Assembly: GCA_963708095.1 (NCBI GenBank)
Contig: OY970182.1
Span: 1-64,000 of the forward strand
Length of the DNA: 64,000 bases
Source: JAJZVS01 sp963708095
Lineage (GTDB): Bacteria; Pseudomonadota; Alphaproteobacteria; Acetobacterales; Acetobacteraceae
Direction of reading: 5' to 3'
The translations under genes were made by a program, and so were the position numbers. The notes under the pieces were generated by a model. It saw nothing but the letters and a program-made list of their open reading frames with translations. It ran no database searches and was not told the origin of the DNA. Every line of letters starts with the position of its first letter. Position 1 is the first letter of the stretch. Below, in pieces: positions 25,812-34,790 of the stretch.

Positions 25812-27008
25812 TTATGACCACATGCGGCCGGCCGGGGGGTGCGCCCGCACCACCGCCTCGTTCACTTCCGCGCCCCAGCCGATCCCGGTCGGAAGCAGCA
25901 GTTCCCCACCCTCCACCACCGGCGGTGCGGTCAGCAGGGCATCCTTCCACGGCACGTCGTCGACGTCGATTTCCATGACCCGGAAGTTCGGAATTGCCGC
26001 GCAGAAATGTGCGCTCATCAACGTACCGAGATGACCGTTGAAATTATGCGGCGCCACGTTGATCTCGAAACTCTCGGCCATAGCCGCGATCTTCATCGAT
26101 TCCAGGATGCCGTTCCACGGCACGTCGATGATCGCCACATCGACCGCCTGGTGCTCGAAGAACGGCCGGAACTGGCGTCGGCCGAACAGCGATTCGCAGG
26201 ACGCGATGCGGGTGCGCGAGCAGCGGCGGATCTCGGCCAACGTTGCCGGATCGTAGGAATCCACTTCCAGCCAGGCGAGATCGAATTCCTCCAGCGCCTG
26301 CGCGATGCGGATGTAGCCCTCGGTGCGGAAGTTGAAATTGAGGTCGAGGTGCAGCCCCACCTCCGGCCCGGCGCCGCGGGCGAACGCCGCCATCTGCGCG
26401 CGCAGTCCTTCGATCAACCCGCGATCGACCGGCAGGTCGGGCGCGAAGGGCGCGTTGAACCCGGGCATGTGCAACCCGGATTCCGGTCCATCGAAGCGCA
26501 TGATGTTGGTCTTGAGGCCTTTGAACCCGCGCGCCGCCACCTCCGCGCCCTGGGCGGTGACATCGTCGAGCGAGCGGATCGGTGCGGCGCCGGTCCAGGT
26601 GCGGAACTGCTCCCCGTACAATGCCTGGTACGATCCGCAATGCGACCAATAGAGCCGCAGCCGCTCGCGGATCGGCCCACCGAGCAGCTCGTACACCGGC
26701 ACACCGAGCGCGCGTGCCTTCAGATCCACGAGCGCATTCTCGATCGCCGCGATCGCCTGCTGGTTGATCCCGCCCGGCGCCTGGCGGGTGACGCCGTGCA
26801 GGAAGGCGATGTGGCGCTCCACCGGGCGGGGATCGGCGCCGATCAGCCGCGCGCCGAGCCGGCGGATCACTTCCGACAGCCCCTGCGAGCCGTACAACTC
26901 CATGTATTCCGACCAGCCGACCAACCCGGTGTCGGTGCCGATCTTCAGGAAGGAGAAGTCGCGCCAGCCGGCGTTGCAGTGCAGATCCTCGATCGTCGTG
27001 ATGCGCAT
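25812..27008 (-). CDS. Mandelate racemase/muconate lactonizing enzyme family protein, 398 aa
   Basis: Second enolase-superfamily enzyme of the window, only distantly related to the one at 8361. A lysine in GLKTNIMRF, Asp in LDLNFNF, Glu in WLEVDSYDP, Glu in ASCESLFGR and His in VAPHNFNGH fill the expected base and metal positions. The general base loop K-T-N replaces K-x-K. The N-terminal capping domain is normal. The reaction is most likely dehydration or epimerisation of a sugar acid brought in by the downstream MFS transporter. Confidence 0.85.
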   Translation of the reverse strand: MRITTIEDLHCNAGWRDFSFLKIGTDTGLVGWSEYMELYGSQGLSEVIRRLGARLIGADPRPVERHIAFLHGVTRQAPGGINQQAIAAIENALVDLKARALGVPVYELLGGPIRERLRLYWSHCGSYQALYGEQFRTWTGAAPIRSLDDVTAQGAEVAARGFKGLKTNIMRFDGPESGLHMPGFNAPFAPDLPVDRGLIEGLRAQMAAFARGAGPEVGLHLDLNFNFRTEGYIRIAQALEEFDLAWLEVDSYDPATLAEIRRCSRTRIASCESLFGRRQFRPFFEHQAVDVAIIDVPWNGILESMKIAAMAESFEINVAPHNFNGHLGTLMSAHFCAAIPNFRVMEIDVDDVPWKDALLTAPPVVEGGELLLPTGIGWGAEVNEAVVRAHPPAGRMWS

Positions 27009-27088
27009 GGTTTTCCCCCGAACGCGGCCGTTGCGGGGAATGCTAACCCCGCGACCGGGCCGGCGGCCAGGGAGGGGCGGCGGTTGCC

Positions 27089-27811
27089 CTACTGCGCGAT
27101 CTCGCCCGCCACGATTCGCCGCGGCCCCGCCGTGGTCTCCAGCAGCAGCGCCCCCGCCGGATCGATCCCGGCGAAGCGCCCCGCGATCATGCCGGTCGCG
27201 GCGCTGCCGCCCAGCCGCACCTGCAGCATCGTGCCCACCGGATGCGCCCGGGCGAGCCAGGCGCTACGGATGGCGGCAAAGCCCTGTGCCCGCCAGAGTG
27301 CCAGCCCGGCACCGAGCGCGGACAGCAACCGCTGCAGCACCGTCTCGACCTCCGCGTCCGCCCCCGCAAGTGCCAGCGCGGTCGCCGGATAGGGCGTCTC
27401 CGGCGGCCGGTGGGCGACGTTCAGCCCGATGCCCAGGATCGCCGCGTCGTCCGCCTGCTCGATCAGGATGCCGGCGATCTTGGCCCCGTCGACCAGCACG
27501 TCGTTGGGCCATTTCAGGCTTACCCGCCGCTCCGGTGGCAGTAGTCCCGCCACCGTCTCGGCCACCGCCAGGCCGGCGAGGAAGGCAAGCTCCCCCAGCC
27601 GCGCTGCTTTTACCTCCGGGCGCAGTAGGACGGAGGCATGGAGATTGCCCGGCGGGCTGGCCCACACCCGGCCCTGACGGCCGCGGCCGGCGCTCTGCGT
27701 CGCCGCGACCACCACCGTGCCGGCGGGCGCGCCGACGGCGGCCAGGCGGAGGGCCTCGTCGTTGGTGGAGCCCAGGCTGGCGTGACGCCTGATCTCGAAG
27801 CGCAGTGTCAT
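27089..27811 (-). CDS. birA: Biotin--[acetyl-CoA-carboxylase] ligase, 240 aa
   Basis: Attaches biotin to the carboxyl carrier protein of acetyl-CoA carboxylase. The catalytic domain shows STNDEAL, the biotinyl-AMP loop SAGRGRQGRVW, the lysine motif KWPNDVLVDGAKIAGIL, and GIGLNV, followed by the C-terminal SH3-like domain with ETTAGPRRIVAGEI. There is no N-terminal DNA-binding domain, so this is a class I ligase that does not repress transcription. The start is either 27811 or 27817; neither has an ideal ribosome binding site. Confidence 0.9.
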   Translation of the reverse strand: MTLRFEIRRHASLGSTNDEALRLAAVGAPAGTVVVAATQSAGRGRQGRVWASPPGNLHASVLLRPEVKAARLGELAFLAGLAVAETVAGLLPPERRVSLKWPNDVLVDGAKIAGILIEQADDAAILGIGLNVAHRPPETPYPATALALAGADAEVETVLQRLLSALGAGLALWRAQGFAAIRSAWLARAHPVGTMLQVRLGGSAATGMIAGRFAGIDPAGALLLETTAGPRRIVAGEIAQ

Positions 27812-27939
27812 GCCCATCCAGCTCCGGCCATTCGTATCCCCCGGGTCCGGCCCGACGCCGGCTTGCGCAACGGCGCGGCTGCGGTCATTTCCGCCGCTCA
27901 TGCCCGGCCGGCACGCGGCCGGCAAGCGTGCGGACCCCG

Positions 27940-29004
27940 ATGGACCTCTCCGAGTTCGACTTCACCCTGCCGCCCGACCGCATCGCCCAGCACCCGGCCC
28001 GCCCGCGCGAGCAGGCACGGCTGCTGGCGGTCGGGGCCACCCTGGCGGACCGGATCGTGGCGGACCTGCCCAACCTGCTTGCACCGGGGGACGTCCTGGT
28101 CGGCAACGACACGCGGGTGATCCCGGGCCAGCTCCGCGCCTGGCGCGGGGCGGCGCGCATCGGCATCACGCTCGACCGGGAGCTGGCGGACGGCACCTGG
28201 CACGCGCTCGCCCGCAACGCGCGGCGGCTGCGTGCGGGGGATGTGCTGCGCTTCGAGCCGCCGCAAACTGCGGAGGCCGGCCCGGATCTAGCCGCCGAAG
28301 TGCGGGAGGTGGCGCCGGACGGCGGGGTGACCCTGGCGTTCAGCACAACCGGCGCCGCGTTCGCCGCGGCGCTGCGCCGCGCCGGACAGCTCGCCCTGCC
28401 GCCCTATATCGCCCGCCCGGACGGCCCGACGGCGGCGGACGCCGCGGACTACCAGACCGTGTTCGCCCGTGCCGAGGGTGCCGTCGCCGCCCCCACCGCC
28501 GGGCTGCATTTCACCCCCGGCCTGCTGGCCGCACTGGATGCGCGCGGCGTGCGCCGGACCACGCTCACCCTGCACGTCGGCGCCGGCACCTTCCTGCCGG
28601 TGCGGGAGGCCGACGTGACCCGCCATCACATGCACGCCGAACGCGGGGAGATCGGCGCCGCGACGGCCGACGCGATCAACGCCGCGCGCGCGGCCGGCGG
28701 CCGGGTGGTTGCCATCGGCACGACCGCGCTGCGCCTGCTGGAGACCGCCGCCGCCGCGGACGGCACCATCCGCCCCTTCGCCGGGGAGACGGAGCTGTTC
28801 ATCCTGCCCGGCTACCGGTTCCGCGCGGTCGATCGGCTGCTGACCAATTTCCACCTGCCGCGGTCGACGTTGTTCATGCTGGTCTCGGCCTTTGCCGGCA
28901 CGGCGCGGATGCGGACGGCGTACGCGCATGCGATCGCAACCGGGTACCGGTTTTATTCCTATGGCGATGCGTGTCTGCTTGAACCAGCCGGATCGGAGGG
29001 CTGA
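27940..29004 (+). CDS. queA: S-adenosylmethionine:tRNA ribosyltransferase-isomerase, 354 aa
   Basis: Converts preQ1 in tRNA to epoxyqueuosine using the ribosyl group of S-adenosylmethionine. Conserved blocks are NDTRVIPGQL, APTAGLHFT, LHVGAGTFLPV, MHAERGEI and NFHLPRSTLFMLVSAF. Length is normal. The start at 27940 (MDLSEFDFTLP) matches family N-termini. It is the first gene of a queuosine cluster with tgt, queF and queG, but 687 bp separate it from tgt, filled by an antisense ORF. Confidence 0.95.
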   Translation: MDLSEFDFTLPPDRIAQHPARPREQARLLAVGATLADRIVADLPNLLAPGDVLVGNDTRVIPGQLRAWRGAARIGITLDRELADGTWHALARNARRLRAGDVLRFEPPQTAEAGPDLAAEVREVAPDGGVTLAFSTTGAAFAAALRRAGQLALPPYIARPDGPTAADAADYQTVFARAEGAVAAPTAGLHFTPGLLAALDARGVRRTTLTLHVGAGTFLPVREADVTRHHMHAERGEIGAATADAINAARAAGGRVVAIGTTALRLLETAAAADGTIRPFAGETELFILPGYRFRAVDRLLTNFHLPRSTLFMLVSAFAGTARMRTAYAHAIATGYRFYSYGDACLLEPAGSEG

Positions 29005-29569
29005 TATGAGGCTCAGCTCTGAGGCCGGGTGCGGCCGTAAACTCCTGGGGGGTGTCTTCGGGCGCCGGCATGGGGGTCCCTCGGGGCATTTTCTTTGTAC
29101 TGCGGATCGGGCGTTTCAGCATCGTCTTGAAGGTGATGATGCGCGCCATCAGGCGCAGTTCGGTGACCACGACGTCGTCGGCCTTTCCCATGCGGCGGAC
29201 AAAGACCGCGGTCGGAGCGCCGCGGCGGCGCACCTCCCCCGCCCGCACGGCGTCCGGTGTGCACAGGATCGCCGGGAGCAGCGCGAGGTCCGCCGCTTCC
29301 AGCGCCGCCCGGCCGCGCTGCGCCTCAGTGCGGGGATCGCCGTGCCGGACGAGCGCGTGGCGCGCATGGTTGCTCTCCAGGATCAGCAGGAAGCCGGTGG
29401 GATCGATGCCCGTCGCCTTGCGGATCGGCGCGGTGTTCGGCGCCGGCCCGAGCACCAGCACCTCCGCCCGGCCCGTGGCCGTCGCGCGCAGGAAGCGGCG
29501 GATGCGATGCGCGTCGTCGGCATGACGCCGGGCCGCTCCGTCCGCGCTGATCTGACCGCCGGGCGCCAT
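28874..29569 (-). CDS. Putative phage-type PBECR nuclease-domain protein, antisense in the queuosine cluster
   Basis: The central part resembles the barnase/EndoU/ColicinE5-RelE-like (PBECR) nuclease domain often found at the C-terminus of Mu-like phage head proteins: HALVRHGD followed by a QRG-x-AAL segment, then LPAILCTPD, AVFVRRMG, and TFKTML where those proteins have TMYK. The ATG at 29569 is the best start but lacks good spacing to a ribosome binding site; the frame is open to 29692. The last 40-50 codons run antisense into queA and are Arg/Pro-rich without family similarity, so the gene may be a remnant that lost its stop. Function is inferred from weak similarity. Confidence 0.45.
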   Translation of the reverse strand: MAPGGQISADGAARRHADDAHRIRRFLRATATGRAEVLVLGPAPNTAPIRKATGIDPTGFLLILESNHARHALVRHGDPRTEAQRGRAALEAADLALLPAILCTPDAVRAGEVRRRGAPTAVFVRRMGKADDVVVTELRLMARIITFKTMLKRPIRSTKKMPRGTPMPAPEDTPQEFTAAPGLRAEPHISPPIRLVQADTHRHRNKTGTRLRSHARTPSASAPCRQRPRPA

Positions 29570-29691
29570 CCGCGGCGCATCTCCCGGGATGTGACAGGAA
29601 CGATCCTGCCGCCCGGGACTTGCCGCGCGCTTAACGCCGAGCCGCTTGATGCCGGGCCGCCTGACGTCGGGCCGTGCAGGACCGGTCGGCA

Positions 29692-30819
29692 ATGACGATG
29701 CCAGCTTTCGGCTTCCGCACCCTCGCCACCGATGGCGCCGCCCGCGTCGGTATCGTGGACACTGCGCATGGGCCGATCGACACCCCCGCCTTCATGCCGG
29801 TCGGCACCGCCGGCACGGTCAAGGCGATGACGGCCGACGCGGTGCGCGCCACCGGGGCGCAGATGGTGCTGGGCAACACCTACCACCTGATGCTCCGCCC
29901 GGGCGCCGAGCTTGTCGCTTCCCTCGGTGGCCTGCACCGGATGATGGACTGGCCCGGCCCGATCCTGACCGATTCCGGCGGCTTCCAGGTGATGTCGCTC
30001 GCCGCCCTGCGGCGGATCGACACCGAGGGTGTCACGTTCCGCTCCCATCTCGATGGCTCAGCGTATCGCCTGACCCCGGCGCGGGCGATGCAGATCCAGC
30101 ACGATCTCGACGCCACCGTCACCATGGTGCTCGACGAGTGCACGCCGTTCCCCGCCACCGAGGATCAGGCGCGGGCCTCGATGGAGCTTTCGCTGCGCTG
30201 GGCGGAGCGGTCGCAGGAGGCGTTCGTGCCCCGCCCCGGCTACGCGCTGTTCGGCATCGTCCAGGGCGGCGTGTATCCCCGATTGCGCGCCGCCTCCGCC
30301 GCCGGGCTGGGCGCGCTGGGCTTCGACGGCATCGCGATCGGCGGCCTGGCGGTGGGGGAGGGGCAGGCGGCGATGTTCTCGGTGCTGGAGGCGACGGTGC
30401 CGCTGCTGCCCGCCGACCGGCCGCGCTACCTGATGGGCGTCGGCACGCCGGACGACATCCTGGGCGCGGTGGGACGAGGGATCGACCTGTTCGACTGCGC
30501 GATTCCAACCAGGGCGGGGCGCACCGCGCGCGCCTACACCTCCCGCGGGGTGTGGAACCTGCGCAACGCCCGCTTCGCTGCCGATCCGGCGCCGCTCGAC
30601 CCCGGCTGCACCTGCCCCGCCTGCACGCGCCATTCGCGCGCCTATCTGCACCATCTGTTCCGGGCGAAGGAGATGCTGGGGCCGATGCTGCTGACCTGGC
30701 ACAATCTGGCCTATTATCAGGACCTGATGCGCGGCCTCAGGGCCGCGATCGCCGCCGGCGAGCTGGCCGTGCATGCTTCACGCTTGCGCGCCGGCTGGGC
30801 GGGAGAGGAGATTTCATGA
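29692..30819 (+). CDS. tgt: tRNA-guanine transglycosylase, 375 aa
   Basis: Exchanges guanine-34 of GUN-anticodon tRNAs for preQ1. TDSGGFQVMSLAALR carries the first active-site Asp, GIVQGGVYPRLR and GIAIGGLAVGE follow, and LFDCAIPTR carries the nucleophilic Asp. Zinc ligands are in CTCPACTRHSRAYLHHLF. The start at 29692 (MTMPAFGF) is preferred to a GTG at 29674. Its stop overlaps the queF start as ATGA, so tgt and queF are translationally coupled. Confidence 0.95.
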   Translation: MTMPAFGFRTLATDGAARVGIVDTAHGPIDTPAFMPVGTAGTVKAMTADAVRATGAQMVLGNTYHLMLRPGAELVASLGGLHRMMDWPGPILTDSGGFQVMSLAALRRIDTEGVTFRSHLDGSAYRLTPARAMQIQHDLDATVTMVLDECTPFPATEDQARASMELSLRWAERSQEAFVPRPGYALFGIVQGGVYPRLRAASAAGLGALGFDGIAIGGLAVGEGQAAMFSVLEATVPLLPADRPRYLMGVGTPDDILGAVGRGIDLFDCAIPTRAGRTARAYTSRGVWNLRNARFAADPAPLDPGCTCPACTRHSRAYLHHLFRAKEMLGPMLLTWHNLAYYQDLMRGLRAAIAAGELAVHASRLRAGWAGEEIS

Positions 30820-31295
30820 GCGACGAACCCGCCCGCCCCGAACCGCTGGCCGGCCTCACGCAGCTCGGCCGGCCGAGCCCGCTGCCCGCCAGCCCCGACG
30901 CGGCGGTGCTGGAACGCGTGGCCAACCCCGCGCCCGGCCGCCCCTACGTGATCCGTTTCACCTGCCCGGAATTCACCGCGCTCTGCCCGCTCACCGGTCA
31001 ACCGGATTTCGCCCATATCGTGATCGACTACATCCCCGCCGGCTGGATCGTGGAGAGCAAGTCGCTGAAGCTGTATCTGGGGGCGTTCCGCAACCACGGT
31101 GCGTTCCACGAGGCCTGCACGATGGCGATCGCCGCAAGGCTGGTCGCCGCGTTGACCCCGGTCTGGTTGCGCATCGGCGCTTATTGGTATCCGCGCGGCG
31201 GGATGCCGATCGACGTGTTCCACCAGACCGGCGCCCCGCCCGAAGGCGTATGGATCCCGCCGCAGGACGTTCTGCCCTATCGCGGCCGGGGCTGA
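30816..31295 (+). CDS. queF: NADPH-dependent 7-cyano-7-deazaguanine reductase, 159 aa
   Basis: Reduces preQ0 to preQ1, the base inserted by Tgt. This is the short, type I QueF with one T-fold domain. The catalytic Cys is C57 in TALCPLTGQPDF with the partner Asp at 64, and ESKSLKLYLGAFRNHG is the substrate-binding block with its Glu. It overlaps tgt by four bases. It follows the usual pathway order with tgt just upstream. Confidence 0.95.
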   Translation: MSDEPARPEPLAGLTQLGRPSPLPASPDAAVLERVANPAPGRPYVIRFTCPEFTALCPLTGQPDFAHIVIDYIPAGWIVESKSLKLYLGAFRNHGAFHEACTMAIAARLVAALTPVWLRIGAYWYPRGGMPIDVFHQTGAPPEGVWIPPQDVLPYRGRG

Positions 31296-31365
31296 TGCAG
31301 ATATGGCTGATGCGGATGGAGCCGGGGTGCGCTAGGATCGGCGGCAGAGGTCGAACGAGGGACCG

Positions 31366-31929
31366 ATGAACGTCGCGCTGCGCCGGCCCGGGATGACGGT
31401 CGAGGATTTCCTCGGCTGGGAGGACCGTCAGGAAGAACGCTGGGAATTCGATGGATCAGCTCCCGTCGGGATGGTGGGGGCCAGCCCTCGGCACAACCGG
31501 CTCGCCGGCAATCTTGAATTTGCCTTGCGTCGTCGGTTGCGAGCGCCCTGCGCCGTGTACCGCGAAACGGTGCACCTGCGGCTTGCAACCTCGGTGCGGT
31601 ACCCGGATCTGATGGTGGTCTGCACCCCGGTTCCGCTGCGGGCCACGGAGATCACCGATCCGGTCGTGGTTGTCGAAATTCTCAGCCCCGGCACCTTCCG
31701 CACGGACCGGCTCGAGAAGAACCGCGAATACGCCGCCCACGCCAGCATCCTGCGCTACATCCTGCTCGAACAGGACGCGATCGCCGCCGAAGTGTATGCG
31801 CGCGACGGCGAGCGCTGGGTCCGCTCGACCGTGACCGGGGATGGCGTGCTGACGCTGCCGGAGATCGGGGTGGAGGTGCCGCTGGCCGAAGCCTATGCCG
31901 GCCTCGATCCCGACACCCAGACCGGCTGA
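31366..31929 (+). CDS. Uma2-family (DUF820) putative endonuclease, 187 aa
   Basis: PD-(D/E)XK-fold protein of the Uma2 family, abundant in cyanobacteria and some Alphaproteobacteria and of uncertain role. The core is visible as MTVEDFLGWEDRQEERWEFDG at the N-terminus, YPDLMVVC with the catalytic Asp, and VVVEILSPGTFRTDR with the Glu of the E-x-x motif and downstream charged residues. GAGGGA precedes the ATG. It interrupts the queuosine genes, and its 3' end overlaps queG by 35 bases. Confidence 0.85.
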   Translation: MNVALRRPGMTVEDFLGWEDRQEERWEFDGSAPVGMVGASPRHNRLAGNLEFALRRRLRAPCAVYRETVHLRLATSVRYPDLMVVCTPVPLRATEITDPVVVVEILSPGTFRTDRLEKNREYAAHASILRYILLEQDAIAAEVYARDGERWVRSTVTGDGVLTLPEIGVEVPLAEAYAGLDPDTQTG

Positions 31930-32974
31930 CGCACCGGACCCCGTCGCCGCAGCGCGGATCCGCGCTCAGGCGTTGGCGCTCGGCTTCGACGCGGTGGGGT
32001 TCGCCCGCGCCGAACTGGGACCGGAAGCGCGCGCCCGCCTCGCCGCCTTCCTCGCCACCGGCCAGCACGGGGAAATGGACTGGCTCGCCGAGCGCGCCGA
32101 CCAGCGCAGCCACCCGCGCGAGCTGTGGCCGGAGGCGGTGAGCGTGGTGGCGCTCGGCCTCTCCTACGCACCCGAGGGCGACCCGCTCGCCACCCTGGGC
32201 CGGCGCGACCGCGGCAACATCTCCGTCTATGCGCGCAATCGCGACTACCACGACGTCTTCAAGGGGAAGCTCAAGCATCTGGCGCAGTTCATCGCCGCCC
32301 GCTTCGGCGCGGAGGTGAAGGTGTTCGTCGACACCGCGCCGGTGATGGAAAAGCCGCTGGCCGCCGCGGCAGGGCTTGGCTGGCAGGGCAAGCACACCAA
32401 CCTCGTCTCCCGCCGGCACGGGTCCTGGTTGTTCCTGGGCGAGGTCTACACCACCCTCGCGCTGCCGCCCGATCCCCCACACAACGATCGCTGCGGAACC
32501 TGCACCCGCTGCCTGAGCGTCTGTCCCACCGACGCCTTCCCCGCGCCCTACCGGCTGGATGCCACCCGCTGCATCTCCTACCTCACGATCGAGCACCGCG
32601 GCCCGATCCCGCACGACCTGCGCCCCGCGATCGGCAACCGCATCTACGGCTGCGACGACTGCCTGGCGGTCTGCCCCTGGAACCGCTTCGCCCAGGCCGG
32701 CCGGGAAGCGAAGCTGCGGGCGCGGTCGGACCTGGCGGCGCCGCCGCTGGCGGAACTCGCGGCGCTGGACGACGCGGCCTTCCGCGCCCGCTTCGTCGGA
32801 TCTCCGGTCAAACGCATCGGCCGGAATTGGTTCGTGCGCAACGTGCTGATCGCGATCGGCAACAGCGGCAACCCGACGCTGGCCCCGGCGGCGGCACGGC
32901 TCTGCGACGACGCCGAACCGGTGGTGGCGGAGGCGGCCCGCTGGGCCTGCATGCGGCTGGCCCCGGACGGCTAG
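31895..32974 (+). CDS. queG: Epoxyqueuosine reductase, 359 aa
   Basis: Cobalamin-dependent enzyme that reduces epoxyqueuosine to queuosine in tRNA, the last step of the pathway. Two 4Fe-4S motifs are clear, CGTCTRCLSVCP and CDDCLAVCPWN. The N-terminal VFVDTAPVMEKPLAAAAGLGWQGKHTNL block forms the cobalamin and substrate site. A HEAT-like tail (NVLIAIGNSGNP) ends the protein. The ATG at 31895 lies inside the Uma2 gene in another frame, indicating tight coupling or a later internal start. Confidence 0.93.
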   Translation: MPASIPTPRPADAPDPVAAARIRAQALALGFDAVGFARAELGPEARARLAAFLATGQHGEMDWLAERADQRSHPRELWPEAVSVVALGLSYAPEGDPLATLGRRDRGNISVYARNRDYHDVFKGKLKHLAQFIAARFGAEVKVFVDTAPVMEKPLAAAAGLGWQGKHTNLVSRRHGSWLFLGEVYTTLALPPDPPHNDRCGTCTRCLSVCPTDAFPAPYRLDATRCISYLTIEHRGPIPHDLRPAIGNRIYGCDDCLAVCPWNRFAQAGREAKLRARSDLAAPPLAELAALDDAAFRARFVGSPVKRIGRNWFVRNVLIAIGNSGNPTLAPAAARLCDDAEPVVAEAARWACMRLAPDG

Positions 32975-32979
32975 CGGGA

Positions 32980-33032
32980 GGAAGCGAGGCCCAGGGGGGA
33001 GAGCCCAGGGCAACGCGCGTGGCCTTGCTTCC
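32980..33032. repeat. Degenerate palindromic repeat after queG
   Basis: GGAAGCGAGGCC (32980-32991) and GGCCTTGCTTCC (33021-33032) form inverted arms with one mismatch around CCAGGGGGGAGAGCCCAGGG. The arms and centre resemble the repeat at 9470-9586 but with a collapsed inner hairpin. It lies between convergent genes and may end transcription. Confidence 0.6.
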
Positions 33033-33059
33033 GACGGCCAGAACGTTCCGAATCGGGTA

Positions 33060-33881
33060 TTATTCCCCCATGCTGACCAGTGCTCCGCGCTCCCGCGCCG
33101 CGCGGAACTGGCGTGCGAACAGCAGGGCTGCGCCGGCGATCCAGAGCAGGTTCAATCCGAACGCCCACCCCAGCTCGTCCCAGCGCACGGTCCCCGACAG
33201 CAGGGCCGCGCGCATCCCCTCGAACACGTGCGAGGCGGGCACCACGAACGCCGCCGCGCGCATCGGCGCCGGCAGCACCGCCACGGGATAGAACACCGCG
33301 GCGAACGGGGTCAGGCCGAACAGCACGGACCATGCCAGCGCCTCGGCCCCTGCACCGTGGCGTAGGATCAGGCTGACCACCGCCAGCGCAACGGCCCAGC
33401 CCATCAGCATCAAATTGGCGAAGAACAGCACCAGCACGGGGCCGAGCGCGAACAGGTTGAACGCGTACAGCACCCACGCCACGCCGATCGCCGGCAGCAC
33501 GCCTGCCAGCATCCGGATCACCGACATCGCGAGCAGCGCCGACACGAGTTCCCACGGCCGCAGCGGGGAGACGAAGACGTGGCCGAGGTTGCGCGACCAG
33601 ATCTCCTCCATGAAGGAGATCGCGACTCCCATCTGGCTGCGCAGCGCCACTTCCCACAGCAGCACGCCGCCGAGCAGCGCGCCGCCGGCCAGCGCCGCCG
33701 CGTGCACGCTGCCGCCCGGTGCGGCGGCGATGCGCGCGGTAATGAAGCGGGCGGTGAAACCCCAGATGCACATCTGCAGCACCGGCCAGTAGGCAAGCTC
33801 CAGCAGCCGCGGCCAGGACCGGCGGTACAGCGCCAGGTGGCGATAGAGCAGTCCCCAGATGCGTCGCGCCGACCCGCTCAT
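33060..33881 (-). CDS. ABC-2 type transporter permease, 273 aa
   Basis: Inner-membrane component of an ABC-2 exporter, with about six hydrophobic segments and the ABC2_membrane pattern near residues 175-230 (VLFGLTPFAAVFYPVAVLPAPMR). The N-terminal LLYRHLALYRRSWPRL is cytosolic and basic. It overlaps the gene for its ATPase by four bases. The exported substrate is unknown. Confidence 0.85.
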   Translation of the reverse strand: MSGSARRIWGLLYRHLALYRRSWPRLLELAYWPVLQMCIWGFTARFITARIAAAPGGSVHAAALAGGALLGGVLLWEVALRSQMGVAISFMEEIWSRNLGHVFVSPLRPWELVSALLAMSVIRMLAGVLPAIGVAWVLYAFNLFALGPVLVLFFANLMLMGWAVALAVVSLILRHGAGAEALAWSVLFGLTPFAAVFYPVAVLPAPMRAAAFVVPASHVFEGMRAALLSGTVRWDELGWAFGLNLLWIAGAALLFARQFRAARERGALVSMGE

Positions 33882-34648
33882 GGTCCCGCCTCCGCCGCCG
33901 CCGCGTTTGGCGCAGCGGTGCCGGGGCGGCGGTCGCGGGCGATATCCAGGAACACTTCCTCCATGTCTTCCCGCTCGTAACGGCCGAGCAATTCGGCGGG
34001 GCTGCCGCGGTCGACGATCCGCCCGCGCTTCAGCATCAGCACCTGCGAACAGAGCCGTTCCACCTCCGCCATGTTGTGCGAGGCGAGCAGGATGGTGCAG
34101 CCGCTTTCGGCCCGGTAGCGCTCCAGCCAGGTGCGGACCCAGTCGCCGGTGTCGGGGTCGAGGCTGGCGGTGGGTTCGTCGAGCAGTAGCACCTCCGGGC
34201 GGTTGATCAGCGCCTTCGCCAGCGCGACGCGGGTTTTTTGTCCGGCCGAAAGCTGCCCGGCGGGACGACCAAGCAGGTCGGCGAGGTCGAGTTCGGCGGC
34301 CAGTTCGGCGATCCGGTGCTCGAGCCGCGGCACGCCGTAGAGATGGCCGTAGACCCGCAGGTTCTGCCCCACCGTGAGCCGCGCCGGCAGGGAGACGTAG
34401 GGCGAGGAGAAATTCATCCGCGCCAGAGCGGCGAACCGGTCGCGCGCCATGTCGTGGCCGAGCACCCGGATGGTCCCGGCAGTCGGGATCAGCAGGCCGA
34501 GCAGCATGGCGATCGTGGTGGTCTTGCCTGCGCCGTTACCGCCGAGCAGGCCGAGCGTGGTGCCGGGGGCGACGGCGAAGTCGATCCCGTCCACCGCCAG
34601 GGTGGCGCCGTAGCGCTTGGTCAGGCCCTCGACCCGGATAGCGTCCAT
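33878..34648 (-). CDS. ABC-2 type transporter ATP-binding protein, 256 aa
   Basis: ATPase that powers the permease encoded immediately downstream. Walker A is LGGNGAGKTTT, the signature is LSAGQKTRV and Walker B is LLLDEPTASLDPD, with ASHNMAEVERL at the switch. The ATG at 34648 begins the conserved domain; the longer frame has no support. An Ala-rich tail of about 15 residues ends the protein. It resembles drug or lipid exporters of the CcmA/NatA type. Confidence 0.88.
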   Translation of the reverse strand: MDAIRVEGLTKRYGATLAVDGIDFAVAPGTTLGLLGGNGAGKTTTIAMLLGLLIPTAGTIRVLGHDMARDRFAALARMNFSSPYVSLPARLTVGQNLRVYGHLYGVPRLEHRIAELAAELDLADLLGRPAGQLSAGQKTRVALAKALINRPEVLLLDEPTASLDPDTGDWVRTWLERYRAESGCTILLASHNMAEVERLCSQVLMLKRGRIVDRGSPAELLGRYEREDMEEVFLDIARDRRPGTAAPNAAAAEAGP

Positions 34649-34790
34649 GCGCGTCGATATGCCGGCGCGGGGCGGCGGGGCCAAGGGGGGCACGGCGCGG
34701 AGCAGCCCCGCCGCGTTTCCCTCGCCACGTTATTCCCCCTGCTACATTTATTTCCCCCCGCCACGTTTCCTTTTGGGTTGCGCGCCGCGG

